From Hofstenia miamia (Eukaryota > Xenacoelomorpha > Acoela), in NCBI GenBank assembly GCA_004352715.1, contig SCFE01000055.1:1587096-1651095 (forward strand): DNA of 64,000 nt. The letters are read 5' to 3'. This document shows, in pieces, positions 42,901 to 55,850 of the stretch. Below the pieces are notes generated by a model that was not told the origin of the DNA, made no database searches, and saw nothing but the letters and a program-made list of their open reading frames with translations. Made by a program: the position numbers and the translations under genes. Position 1 is the stretch's first letter. Every line of letters begins with the position of its first letter.

Positions 42901-43777
42901 CTGTTCTTTAAATTTTATACAACCTTCTTCTGAAATGTGACACAAACTAGAAATTCCAAGACAAGGATTAAAGGTTATTTCCAATAATTGTGCAAAAAGT
43001 TTTTACCGAACATGCAATCCTTTAAGCAATGAGATTTAATAAAAATCCATTCAGACAATAAGTAACACGCGTTAAACAATGACCAGACTATCTAATCAAT
43101 CAAATTAACCTGATGCTCAGTGTGATATCGTTATTGCATTAGTTGCAATCAATAGACAGCATTAGCCATTTGAATATAAATATGAATCATAGACATTTAA
43201 TTCCAGGCATTATTTAAGGGGTATGTAATTAAAGATTCTTATCTCATCATACTTGAAGATTTCTCTTATCCGAAGTTCCGCCTTTTTCGTCGATATTATG
43301 AGTTAAGTAATTACTTATGCCTTTTGATTGATTTTACACACTATATATTAGATCAAACATCACTAATTGGGTAGGTACTATTTATAATTGAAATGAAAAC
43401 CATTTTGTTATTTTGAACTAAGCAATGTTAAATGTATTGTGAAACTTTTGCGAATTCGAATATTTTTTGACCCGTTGTCAATCGTTGGTGACACATCCTC
43501 AATTCCAAATATAAGTGCATAACAAAGGCTTGGATAGGATTAAGTTTATCATAATTTTTCACGCAATATGGATTAAGTGACATTCGCATTTACCACGGAT
43601 AAGTTCTTTCAGTGTAACAATACAACAGTGACAAAGTTGATCAGTCTCGCACCTTTGGTTTCATACAATACCCATTTTAACTTTCAATATCTCAAGTAAG
43701 CACATATTCTTGTGCAATGTTACTTAATTGTGATTGTTTATCCTGATAATGTCCTTACGCAAATTTCTAGGGCCCAG
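39926..43777. other. No gene recognised
   Basis: About 3.9 kb AT-rich. A 92-codon minus-strand open frame at 41012-41290 is Lys/Asn/Ile/Tyr-rich and unlike any family I know. No transposon ends were recognised. Confidence 0.4.
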
Positions 43778-43785
43778 GTCGTAAC

Positions 43786-44210
43786 CAGTGTTGTTCGATT
43801 TAAATCACTCGATTTAAATCATTGATTTAAATCGGATTTCAATCATGATTTAAATCAAAGCACATTATTTGTTCAATTATTGATTTAAATCAAGTACACT
43901 AAAAGTGATGCAATTAGTGTATTCTAATTGTTTTGAAGTCATTGCCCTGGTATTGGAATGAATTGGCAGAGCTCTGAATTCATTGTTTTGCATGTTTTTT
44001 ATCTTCAATTTATTTAAAATTGATTAAATTATTGTATTTCAAAATTAGTAGTATCAAGAGGATTTTAAATATTTACTACCTTAGACGATTGTCTGGCAAA
44101 TATGGAAATTTAGATCAAAAATTCGCTGTAAACCAAAAAAATCCGATTTTAATCAAATAATCGGATTTTATTGATTTTTTTAATATAAATCGGATTTTTT
44201 CTCAACACAA
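43786..44210. mobile_element. hAT-type MITE (425 bp) with 8-bp target duplication
   Basis: The left end CAGTGTTG and right end CAACACAA are inverted, as expected of hAT ends (CAGTGTTG/CAACACTG) after slight decay. The flanks GTCGTAAC (43778-43785) and GTGGTAAC (44211-44218) are an 8-bp duplication with one mismatch, the length made by hAT transposases. Subterminal GATTTAAATC palindromes recur at the left end and AAATCCGATT words at both ends. There is no coding capacity. Confidence 0.8.
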
Positions 44211-44218
44211 GTGGTAAC

Positions 44219-47200
44219 ACACACATACAGTGATAGCAAAAAAAATTTCGTAAAGAAAATAACTTTGACACCCATTTAAATATTTTGCGAATTTAAAACA
44301 TTATTATAGAAATCGTATGAGCTAAATCCACCGACTGCATCAAGTGTTTTTAGCGAATTATTTCAGCAAATAAAGACATTAATGAACCACTATGACACTG
44401 TTCTTACAAGAGAAACTTATTTCGTTTTTTTAAATAATCGGTTGACTAAGACTAGTATTATTTTTTTGTCCATAACACTTTTGCTTTATTTGGGCTAATT
44501 CGAATTGACAAATCAATTTGTCTAAAAACATATTTTGTGCAGATAGCTTTTAAATCACACTTAAGTTTCCTTCCTTTTTTCATTTTTAGATAAAAATATA
44601 ATTTTTGCTCCCTTAGTTTTCTCCATCCATTGTTACATCAATAAATCTGTAGAGATTCCTATCAAAATGTTGTTATATGTTTTTTTACCGTGCTCCATTT
44701 TCATTATATCGGAATGAAGTTTGGAAGGTTTGTCAAAAATTTCATGATAACTAAAGGCTCTAGATGTATATGCATTTTATTGTTTGTAATCTGAAACGTG
44801 TAAAACATTTCGTTTACGCTACCACTGTTATTCTTTGTTTCAATGGAAGTTGTGACGTATGCAGACTTTGTTGACAGCTTTGATTCCTTTATTAGTTGAA
44901 TTTGGTATTAAATAAGGTTATTTGTAAGTATCACTTACATCTTTTAAATTCAATATTATTGGCAGACTTAAACTTTCTAGACAATTTTCCTTACTTTTAT
45001 GACAGAAAGGAAATCGCTGTCCTTTATGCAATCGTCTTGCTTCCCTCTACTTCCTTATTTTTATAAAGCGATCTATTTACTTAAACAAAAGACCTGCAAA
45101 TACCTGCTGCCTCGTAAGATTAGTATGCTTCCGCCGTTTATCCCTGCTATCTGTTAGCAGGCATTGATTTTAAATTTCTCTCTGTCCGAGGGGACATTTC
45201 CAATTAATGCACACTTTATCTAAGCGCCATTTGTTCTCGTAGCAGCTTCCCAGTATGATACTTGGCGCCATTACTACGAGATTTGGGAAAACGCAGACGT
45301 TTCGGAGCCTGTTTTGATAGCCTTTATCTAAAGCCTCTTTGTTCAAGTGAGAAATTTTTGTATTATATGTTTTAATTAAATTTTCCTCGTCTTCTGTTAT
45401 TATTTATTATTGTTTATGTGAAAAAAGTCTGTTTTATAAATCAATGCACGAATTCTTTCAGATTTGGTTTTAAACAACTACGTTGTTTAAATTAGCGAAA
45501 CTAATCATTTCCACAGTCACGCGAAATTTCGAGGCTAAGTTAATATCAATTTTCGAATAGAAATTCCATTTCCTGTACTCCTATCTGTTGGTAATGGTGG
45601 AATGTATTGAGTTACAACTATTTGAGTTTAGCTTAAAAAACTTTAGGTGATAAGTACTTTTATCAAACAGGAACTATTAGTTTTTTAATTTTCTGATTAA
45701 CCCTTTTTCTACTGACGCATATAGTATTTTGAAATTATAAAGTCAAATTAAATTTTTATTGCCCAATAAGGGCTGTGATAAGCATTGTGCTTGCGTGTAA
45801 TCCGGGTATCCTGAAAAGGCATGTGAATTATAGTGTATAACAGAAGCTATCTTTGTCATTATACTGAAATTTGGAAATATTTGCAAATCTTTACATTAGT
45901 AGAAAATAGTTAAATGAATTAAACTCAATTGCTCAAAATCTATCAAGCCGCTTCTAAGCTATGATCATCTGAAGATGAAGACCAAATCTTTTACTAAGAT
46001 TTCCGATAACTATAGAAAATTGAATGTGTGTGATCTTCAATAACCTTTATAAAACCAATTTTTTAATGTTATGCTGTTATTGATAAGTCATTGATCTGGG
46101 TGTATCGTTTACTAGTGATTTGGATGCTCACCGTTCATTTCTATATTATTAATATCTACATCTTTTCCTGTAGGTCCAGTGTCAAGCGTCATTTATTTCC
46201 TGTGACTAAAGTCCTCGAAATGAAATTTGTGCAACTTAAAAAAATATTTGATTAATTTCTATCGCCGAATGCTTGGTCACGTTTCTGACAATAAGTTTCA
46301 ATGAACTCCATAGTGTATGATGCTTTTGCACTGAAGTGTAGTAACCAAATGCGCAAATAACGTTGACTGAAGAGAATTGCTAATTAATGCAAACTGAGAA
46401 AGTTTTCGTGTCAAAATCTTTGTAATTCGTGATTGAATTTGGGTCAAATTTTCATTAGCCAATTTCCCTAATTAAGTTTTATATTTTACAGTTCTTCCAC
46501 CGCGTCCAGATTAGAGTGGATTTGTTTAAATATTATTATTGTCTGGAAATTCTTTTCTCTAAAAGACTTAATTATTCAACAATAGACTTTAGTCTATTAT
46601 CACTTTTGCAGTTTCTACAATAGAAATTTTGATGGAAACATTCTTGACCTACTACTACCAGTACTGTCATGTTGGAATCACCCGTCAATAGAACCGTCTA
46701 TGTTATTATTGTGTTTGGCTTGGTGTTTTTGTAGTCTATTTAACAAATAATGTGTAGTTTTTCTGACATTTAAAATTTCTATAGTTCTAAGAGACTATAA
46801 CTTATGATGGCATAGACAATACCTTTGAATTTGAAGTGCCATGCGATTATGCATCTAAGAGGCACTATTTTTTGTATAGTTGATAAGAGACAAATTTTTG
46901 AAGATTTTGAACAACATATTTAAATCAACATGAAAAATTTCTAATTATAAAATCAATTTTCAAAAATTCTCTCTACAAACAAAAATGTTGAGGTTTTATA
47001 ACACCAAGTTGACTCTTGGTGTTTTAGGGTGAAAAGTTTATTCGCACTTTTCCTGATCTGCATTCTCAACATTGACGTTATTCCTTTAGTTTTTCCCAAC
47101 CCAATTCCTTTAAAAATCACATTTTCGGTATCAAGTTTTTAAACTTTTATCTTCATCGGTTTAAATATTTTTGATGGAATCCTTACAGGAAAATATTTCT

Positions 47201-50200
47201 TCTAATTTTTTGCTTCACTTTTATTTATTAACAACAGAACGACCGTTGGGTCTTGATGATAATCCGAATGAAACCATCAATATTCATTAATCAATAATGA
47301 AAATACTGAAATTTTATCATTTTCATTTCAATTTGAATGTGTCTATTATTCAAATGTCCATTGCCTGAAGGGTTCCCACCCTTCTTTCCTGCCCTGAGTG
47401 CTTAGATTTCATTTTTTCGTTCGAATTTATTGTTTCCCAACATTAAAATCTACTTGTTGCTGAAATAAAGTATCATTGCCACCAGTAACAATTAGCTTAT
47501 ACGAATATATTTCATCACTGTAATTTTTTTATTGCCTGGACATTGACTTTAGTTTGTCCTTTAACTACCTGAAAATTGATGATCTAAAATTACCTTATAG
47601 AGGTACTCTGTAACTATTCTAGTTCTTTGTAAATAAAGTAAATTTACCAACAGCCCACATAGTATATCGAGCCTAATTTCATGGTATGACATTGCTAAGC
47701 GCATCCAATTCGCAAACTATTTTTCTGCGTCACTTTGTGAAAAAACTTTCCGATGTAATTTCCATTGGTTTTCTAGTGATTAACGAGTTTAATTTATCTT
47801 TTAGACGTTGTCAAAAATTTAAAATTTAGAAATCCAGATCTCAAAAGTTACTACTTTAATCTGTATTATGCATTGAATTTCTTAGTTAAATCTAGTTTTG
47901 TAGAGTTTTTGAAAGCAAAACGGGCTGAATTCGGGTGGAAAATATTTTTCGTAGGTTTAATAAGATATGCCAATAATAATATTGTAATTTTTTCTGTCAT
48001 TGTAATGTGTATAATGCCAAAGACATTTCAACTTGGTGTTAGATTGTTTACAGAACAATTAAGTTGTATTAAAAATTACTAACTAGTATCAGTTTGTAAT
48101 GGCAAGAAGATAATTGCTAAGTCTAAAAGTAAACTAATCAGCTGCACGAATAACTTGAACAAAGAATAAAAATTGGGGTTTTAGGTTTATATAGACATTG
48201 TATCATGAATCTGCTAGTATTTATGTTTGTTGTGAATGAATTACATTCTGAAATAAAAAAATTTCCATAACGATTTGTTTTTAAAGAGGCACATGGTCGA
48301 TTTGAGAGAGACTTCTCTTCTTGCGGGCTTAAAGTGACTCACTTGCAGCTGACACCATAAAGCCTTAGAAATACTAAATTATTTTTCAAGATATCAAAAA
48401 ATTAAATTTTAAATACACATTTAAAGAATTATTATTTTCATCAATTTCATACTTGATTTTTGAAATTCGGGCAGAAGTCGGGTTGAAATCTTGTTAATAT
48501 TTTCATTTCGGGTAGGTCGGGTTCGGATTGGGTCGGGTTTTAGGATCTCAACCCGATTCCACTTCTGGATTAAAGGTTTTTTGTGCAGTTTTATTTTTGA
48601 CTCGCAAATGTTTGACATGTTTTAAGAACGGCCTACGTGGCTGCTTTGAAATTCAATTTGCTTACGCTAGGTATGCATTTGGTGTAATTAATTAATGATT
48701 GGACCTGCATTTCAAAAATAACATTTTCCCTTATTTATGTTTGGAACAAGAAACGTTAGGATGTTGACTCATATATTGAGGAATGCTCTTCTATTTAATT
48801 GTGAACAGTTGCTCTAAAAAGCTTAGCTATGCTGAAAGAAGTTGATAGACCTTAATTGCAATAACTCGCCTCAACTCTTATTTTTCTGTTGATAGATCAA
48901 GGCTGGACATGGGCCCTCGCCCAATCCATTTAATTTAATACCAATTCGGCCCATTTTAGTGATCTTTTCTAAAGAAATTGTCTTATTTTTTCGGTTTGCT
49001 GATCTTAAGTTTGGTATGTTAGAAGCTTATAATGAAATATATTGCTTATCAATTATAGAGCATTCACTGCATTTGGTTGATTCACGTAAAGTGTTGCGTA
49101 TTAATATTTTTTTAATTTCGGTCCATCCTGGGCCCTTCTTTTCTAATACCTCTGTTCAAACCTGGCCCTACACATTTCCATCGTTGAGACAACCCATCCA
49201 AGATCCATCGTAGCTGATATACAAAAAGTGAAAAATTTCTCTATCTTGTAGTGTTTTTGGATTTTGAATATATCATATTATTTTGTTAGTGTGTTACAAG
49301 TATTAAATTTTTTGAAATTTCAGGGTAGAGCTAGATGAATTACGATGATGATTATATGCTATATGCAATTATTTCACATGGAAGGTGCAGTCTCAGACAG
49401 TTGACTTTGTATTGGGAAGATTGAGCAACAGCTGTAATTCATTTCAAACAACTAAATACTCTTAACTTTTCGACGCCATTTATAACACACTTCACCATCT
49501 GTCTCATTTATCAATTTCAGAAATATTCCTTAATCTTGGCTGGAGCAGAAATTCTTCTTAAGATGAATGAAAATAATTATAAATGGAAAATACTGAATTA
49601 TTCCAATTTGCCCATAATTGATAGTTAATTTGATTAATAAATTTGCTTATGCTCAGACAGTAAGGCGCTTTTACATAGAATGCACCTTGATAGACAGACA
49701 GATTTGCATTATTTGGTGTTTATTAGAAGCATGTAATCCCCAAATTGGAATTTGGACAATGGATTCTATTTTGAATGACTGGAGCAATCAAAGTTTATTG
49801 CAAATTGCAATTTGTTTATTATAAAAATTGTGTTTATAAATTTTAGATTTAAATTTAATTCTATTATTGATTTTTTTAAATAGTAAGATAAATAATATAT
49901 TTTTATATAAATTGGTCATTGCAAAATATAGTTTCATTTGGATCTTAATAACATAAATCTATATCAACTTCCACTGAAGCTATTGAATATGTATTCACTG
50001 ATTTTTTACCATTGAAGAGCTGGTAAAATCTTGATTGATTACCATACCCAATTCTAGACTTAAATTACACCCCAATCAGATTTACAGGTTTCAGTCAGAT
50101 TTTGTAATAAGAAGCAATACATAACATGATACATAACATAACGTATTTGACTTAGAACATTGCTTAACCTAAATTTAGAAATTGCCTCTCAGTGGCTTTT

Positions 50201-50692
50201 ATGTCACCTAGTATTCGTTCAAACAACTATATCTGATTTAGTTAACCTTTGGAAAAATTTTACTGCTGTTTTTGTATTGGGTCACTTTTGACCCAATGAC
50301 GAATAGGTTAGATTTAGTTATTTCCTGAACCACGGTAAAAATCGGTTTTTTTAATTCCGAAATATATTGTTTTCTTACTTAAAATCATTCAATTCAACAA
50401 AATGCATATTTCTAAGCTCGGTTATTCACTTATTCTCATGCAATGGATAAATTTATGCGAGCGATGAGCCGTGTAGTCCTTGCAACGCACTACCTAAGCT
50501 CCACCATAAATAAATTTATAGTTTTATCAAGTTTGAACCTTTGGTTAATTTAAGATTAAATACATTATTTGGTGTTAATCAGTCAGAGGAGCATGAAAAA
50601 ATACTTTAAAAACAAATTTTCGGTATTATTTTTTTAAATGATATAACTGTTAACATCTTCTGATATTCGGTTCATTTTTTCCTTTTATTTCT
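44219..50692. other. No gene recognised
   Basis: About 6.5 kb AT-rich. It includes a 9-bp hairpin (AACACCAAG/CTTGGTGTT, 47000-47023) and GC-rich patches at 48462-48560 and 48900-49200, which look like decayed repeats. No exon or RNA gene was recognised. Confidence 0.4.
48462..48562. repeat. TCGGGTT-rich patch
   Basis: GTCGGGTT, GGTCGGGTTCGG and GGGTCGGGTT recur within 100 bp, with CAACCCGA in the opposite sense at about 48549-48556. The patch is much GC-richer than its surroundings and probably a decayed MITE. Ends and target duplication are not visible. Confidence 0.45.
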
Positions 50693-50696
50693 TTAA

Positions 50697-51072
50697 CCCT
50701 AAACAGCCCGGGTGTTTTTGAACAATTTTCATGATCATATAAAAAAATTTAAACGCTTATAGCTCAAAAACTATTAAAGCTATAGTCAGTATCGGCCCTG
50801 CGACCTCTGACTTTGCGCACAGCGCTTCTCAATGGGTTTGGAATGTCTTTGTCCATATCAAGAAACAGTCAAATTTACTTGTTTCTTCCATGGGCTCAAA
50901 ATCCCACAGAGCAATATGTTTAAATATAAATTTTCAAGATTGCATTAAAGTATGTTCCCCGACATACCTAGCCATGCCTAAGGTTTTCAAATTTGCTAAT
51001 AGGCTTGGAGAAAATTCTTTGTAAATGTGGAAAATAGTTTGTCCTTTAAAAAGGACGCAAGGCTGTTTAAGG
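50697..51072. mobile_element. piggyBac-type MITE (376 bp) with TTAA duplication
   Basis: TTAA at 50693-50696 and TTAA at 51073-51076 flank inverted ends CCCTAAACAGCC and (reverse complement of the right end) CCTTAAACAGCC, 11 of 12 matching. TTAA target sites with CCC/CCT-initial ends are the signature of piggyBac transposons. A subterminal palindrome GTCCTTTAAAAAGGAC lies about 15 bp from the right end. No ORF of note. Confidence 0.82.
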
Positions 51073-51076
51073 TTAA

Positions 51077-53477
51077 AAAATTTAATATAATTGTTATTGG
51101 AAAATGTTTTTTTAAATTTTTTTATTTTATTTATTAATAATAATAGAACAAAAATTGTTTTTTAGGATTATTTCAAGAAAACTCACAATATAATATCATT
51201 ATAATTAGAGGTTCAATTGCTTCAGGGTGTCAAAGTTGCCTGAAATTCTCAAAATGCTTTGAAGTTATTGTCTTCTCAACGTTTGTTTTTTCTTGATTAG
51301 GAGATTTATTTTGTCAAAAATTAAATTTCACATTTCCTCTGTAAAAAACATATTGTCCTATCGCCTGTATTTCTCAACTAATTGATGCATATGCAAAAAG
51401 ATTTAATTTGCTCTAACTAACATTTTCAGAGTGATTGCTGTAGTTATCTCTAATTTATGACCTTGTTGTATTTTAATTGGAAGTTCCAATTAATCCCAAT
51501 TCTTATCATAAGACTAGATATTTCAATTATATTTTATTACGCATTTGGCGGTCAATTATTTTACCTCCGTCAAGGATCACCGTCTAGAATCTGTGACCCA
51601 ATGTTGGGTGGCGAAGGTATATAGTCTCTAACTGTCGCGCTTATTTGATTTCGCGGTTGTTAAAATCAATTTTATTGTGAAATTTATTTGGTTGATGGAA
51701 ACGCACACTTAGTAAATATTTTCATAATTACTAATCCATTCATATCCGAATTTTTTGGTTTTGCGTGTTCAAATTCAATAATTACTAAGAATGTACCCCA
51801 ATTAAGGTGTCAAAATACCTAGAGAATTGTGATGTAATAATATAAACCACAAACCCTATTACCCGCAGTCGAATTGAATGTAAAATCATGCAGTTTTAAT
51901 ATATACCCTAGAAAGACCCTTAAGTCATTCACATTTCAATTTGAGATTAAATCATAGAAATAAAAATTTGAAATTGATTATTAATGCTTTTATTAGCATT
52001 TACTGACAATGTACGACAGTCTTATTTATAAGAAAATAAATTAGTTTTTGGCGTCAAATTGACGTCTCAGGTGGTTTTTCTGATGTTAACTAGCATCCGC
52101 TTTTGTAACAAAAAACATTACATTCATATACAATGTGAAATTAGAATTCTACTTGTTTATAGAACATTAAGTAATTTTTGTACCTGATTTTATTGTTTGG
52201 ACAATATCGTACATTTCGGGGATATGATCACCATCTGGTCACATGAGATGAATTGGTGCCAATCCCATAGAATGGATTCTGCGATCAAATTTTTCGCATT
52301 AACTGCTGTCATAATTCGGTATTGGAACAAAATAGAAGTACATGGGGCTGGGATTAGAATAATGAAATTAATAGGATTGGGAATTAATCTATCGGTACCC
52401 ACCGTATGCTCATGAGAGCTGTTGTACGCATCAAAGTGTTTAGTATTGGCATTATTTTAATAATTTTATTCAGATAAACTTGTAGTCTGTTCGTTGTTAA
52501 AATCAGATGATATTCTACTTCCCTGTTTCCATGGCATTTTTTATCTTCGGCTTTGTAAGAATTTTCGAATTTGCAGAAATACTAGCAAATCATCCAAAAG
52601 AAGTTTTTTCCGTTATTTTTTGTTATTATTGAGTAACAATTTATTGAAGTTTATGATATTATTTACTTCGTTAAGTTTATCAGAATATTATTTTTGAAAT
52701 TTACATTTTTATATGAACCATTGTATTTTGAAATATATATGGCATATGCTAATTTATTTTGAACTTTTACAGGAAATTTCTTTGTTGACGTTATGGCCTC
52801 CATGTCAGACATCTCCTGATATTCCATTCTTTTAGAATCATTTGAAAGCAATGCAATGATTTTTTCAGCCAAATCTAGTTTCAAGTTTTTTGTGTCCAAC
52901 CATCCTAATCTTATATTGCCAATATTAACTAAGATTATGTAATGAATAGCAATGAGTTATCCCAATATTGCGTAAAACTAACCCATATTTAATCTTGCAA
53001 CAATTGTTTAGTTAAATCACATCATACAGGGAATAACAGCTCATTTATCAGAAAATTCAGGTTTTTTTAAACTTTTTTAAGTTGAGGTAAGGTTTCTCGC
53101 CCTACTAATACAGTCATTTTTAGTGATGATTGAACTCCATTTTTATTTATAATCGTCTTTAGTATTGAGATTGAACGTTTATTTTACTTGATAAAGTGTC
53201 TCTCATTTCTTTATAACAAGTTCTGTTTATAATCCCACCTTATTCGCTTATAGTTACTACACGGGCAAACTATTTGACTCTTTATTTCATAAATTGTTTT
53301 CGACGCTCAAAGCTGCGAGTTATGTAAACGGGATTTAAAGTTTATATTTACATAAATAAACACACTTTCCCGGAGGTACACAAGTTTAGAGATCGACTAA
53401 AACGAGGTTTGTTTGAACGTTTTCCAATGGAAGAAAAAATAGAAATTATTCAACTGCTATTAGATTTAAAATGACGG
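51077..53477. other. No confident gene
   Basis: About 2.4 kb. Apart from the minus-strand open segment at 52771-52924, listed separately, open frames are short and unremarkable. Confidence 0.4.
52771..52924 (-). CDS. Candidate minus-strand exon, about 51 codons
   Basis: On the minus strand an acceptor-like CTTAG is followed by NIGNIRLGWLDTKNLKLDLA, EKIIALLSNDSKRMEYQEMS and DMEAITSTKKFP, then a GTAAAA donor-like site. Composition is protein-like. 'AEKII-LL-ND-xR' faintly resembles the C-terminal helix of group 1 glycosyltransferases, but this is weak and no partner exon was found. It may be chance. Confidence 0.2.
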
Positions 53478-53625
53478 GTGTGTGCTTTATGCTTGTACGT
53501 CCCACCCATTTGTCATTTCGGTCTGGACAATGACTCGACGACATCGCGACGCCATAAGCCGCCGCGCAACCTAGTCGAGATGTCTTCCCTGGAAAACGCG
53601 CAATCGCTTATAAACAGAATTCTAT
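53478..53625. other. CpG-rich patch
   Basis: About 15 CpG dinucleotides occur in 130 bp (for example GACATCGCGACGCC and GCCGCCGCGC), exceptional in this region. It lies about 2.1 kb upstream of the first recognised UNC5 exon. Both strands are open (plus 53478-53699, minus 53731-53513) without a recognisable product. It could be a promoter/5' UTR island or a GC-rich repeat. Confidence 0.4.
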
Positions 53626-53979
53626 TTCGCCACTTAGTAATGTTTCCTTCCATTAATTCTCCATTTATATACGACGCCAATCCAATATCAATTTCTTGAT
53701 TGGTGTAATATCTATCAAAACTTAAATACATTTAAATCAACTTTTTCAGTGTTTAGAATTATTTCGGAAATATGATGACAACATTTATCCCGATACTTAA
53801 TTATCTGCAGATTAGGGGCTGATCATTAAATTTTTTTAAAATATTTTAGCATTTGAAGTGAGAGCGCTGCGACCAGAAAACATTAGCCCAAGTCGGCCCA
53901 CGAAACCTTAGATCTGGCCCATTTAAATTAATCCTTACCAAAATTTCTTACCATCCCAAGTCAGGCCCTTGTATGCTTC

Positions 53980-54250
53980 ACAAAGTAGCTAATTTGAATA
54001 ACATTTCATTCGCAATTTTTTATGAAATTGTGACTAGAAAGCTATATGAAGAAACTGGGACAACCGATTTCAAAATATTGCTCTTAATTTTTGCCAATGT
54101 AAGTATCGAACGAAAACTTTTGAAAATAATAGACGTTTTGGCACCATATTGTAATGTATCCGAATAGCCAAGGGATCACGCTGGGTAGCATCCTGGATTA
54201 CGAAAGTTTTTGGCAAAAGTGTCAACAAACCAAATGTTTCTCACAGTTGC
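53980..54250 (+). repeat. Dispersed repeat copy matching 29.6 kb
   Basis: 54048-54079 is identical to 29637-29668. The following sequence also shows scattered similarity (a GGATCAC...TAGCATCCTGGAT stretch against GCGATCAC...ATCATGGAT). A frame reads RNWDNRFQNIALNFC, as in the other copy. Possible LINE remnant. Confidence 0.4.
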
Positions 54251-54418
54251 ATAGAATGTCTAAGTACCTTGATAAAAGGAATATCAATTTATGCTTAACC
54301 TAATTTTTGGCAACAATTCAATCAACTAATTTCTCGTTTTTGATTTTGAAATTTGTTATTGTTCACCTAAATAGAATAATTATAAGCCTAATTATTTTAG
54401 GTTTCTACGCGTTAGAAA

Positions 54419-54839
54419 TAGTGTTTTGCATTTTTAGATTTAATGTTGCCTGTGCCCGTCCATCGCCCGTTTAAATTCCAATGCCCAGTGCCTGCCCGCC
54501 CGTTGAAATTCACCGGGCAGGAATAGGAGGCCCGGTCCGGCCACCATCTATTGAGAACAACGCAAAATTCTACGAAATTAAATCAAAATGCACAAAAGCA
54601 CAGTATAATTTTGTCTTTTAGTGAGAAACTTGAATGAACATATAATTCCCAAGGATATATAATATTTCACCATTTTTTAAAGCAGAAAAAACTTACGTCA
54701 TTACAGCATATTATCTTATGATTATACCAGACTATATTCGAGAGGGCATTCGTATGCCCGGCCGCCCGCTTGGTCTCAGTAATGCCCGGTACTCGCCCTT
54801 CCTTCCGCCCGGCGGGTCCGTCATTACCGCAAAACACTA
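54419..54839. mobile_element. hAT-type MITE (421 bp) with perfect 8-bp target duplication
   Basis: GTTAGAAA at 54411-54418 is repeated exactly at 54840-54847. Between them the ends TAGTGTTTTGC and GCAAAACACTA are perfect 11-bp inverted repeats. The 8-bp duplication and T/CAGTGTTT-type end indicate the hAT superfamily. The interior ends are unusually GC-rich (GCCCGG-type words near both termini), while the centre is AT-rich. No ORF. Confidence 0.88.
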
Positions 54840-55738
54840 GTTAGAAATCGACCTGTTTTACATGTTGATCACTTGTTTTTATAACTTGAAATAAATCTTC
54901 AAGTTCCTTATTTACATTAATAAATTGGCTTTTGTCCAATTTATTTTATCTCAATAGTTTTTTATTCACAAAAACATTTTCTGACATTCTAAAGATTTTG
55001 ATCAATCTAAAGTCTTTCCATTTAAATTTGGTTCTCTGAGTTGATATTAGCTTATAATGACTTATTCTTTTTAAAAATAATATTGAGGTATTCACTGTAG
55101 CGCAGTGATTTCGCACATGCAAGGAATAATAACAGAAAATTAGAATCTATTTAAAAATTGTCTACAATTGATTCACAAAAAAATGCTAAAAATCGTCTTT
55201 AACAGTTTATGGGATTTAAATACATATCGATACATCAATTCACTTTCTCTAGTGTTATGACTTATCAATTAGCTCTTTTCGCTTGTGGCTAAAGTGAACT
55301 AAGTTCAATTATCAAGTAAATTTAGAGCCGCCATTCATTGAAGATATAATATGTAATAGTTAGAAATTAAAAATGTTTCATTTTTGTTGTTTTTATTGCA
55401 CTTATCAGCTGTTGAACGAAAGCGTGTTTCTAGTGTGAACAATCAATCACTATGGGGCTATCTTATTAGATCTATAAAGCCGGTGAACTGTGGATTAACG
55501 TCTAATGCGTGCATTCTTTATACTTCTACAAATGATTTCTTCTTAATAAAGTTCAGAACAATTTATTCGCTCCCTATCTTGAATAATTTCGTCTTAAAAG
55601 AGAATCATCACTTATTATGGAATTTTATACTAGGTTTTATACTTTAGAATGTGAACTATGCTCTAGTTCTATTGATATTAAATTTCTACGTACATAGGAA
55701 TACATTTTATCACACCTATCTGAGTAAATTGTATTTAG

Positions 55739-55850
55739 TTGTATCATGTGCGGAATATCTGCTGCAGCCTCAAAATACTTATTTTGAAAAAGGCCATAGG
55801 TCGGTGACCTTAAAATGCTCTGCACAGGGCATTCTTTATATCAAATGGAA
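55739..55850 (+). CDS. UNC5: UNC5 exon (Ig1, first half)
   Basis: The acceptor TGTATTTAG ends at 55738 and the donor GTAAGT is at 55851. Two bases finish a codon, then VSCAEYLLQPQNTYFEKGHR and SVTLKCSAQGILYIKW, ending in phase 2. It matches the family's 'EP-x-D-x-Y...PVTLRCRAxPAxQIYFKC'. Confidence 0.85.

Noticed and set aside
45235-45284. TCTCGTAG...CTACGAGA inverted pair as a MITE
   Set aside because: Only 8 bp of pairing, no flanking duplication, too short to distinguish from chance.
47000-47023. Hairpin AACACCAAG/CTTGGTGTT as a regulatory RNA
   Set aside because: A 9-bp stem of this kind is expected by chance in a window this large; no precursor-like extension.
53880-53970. GGCCC-rich patch, similar to that at 48900-49200, as a further MITE
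   Set aside because: Inverted ends and target duplication could not be paired convincingly.
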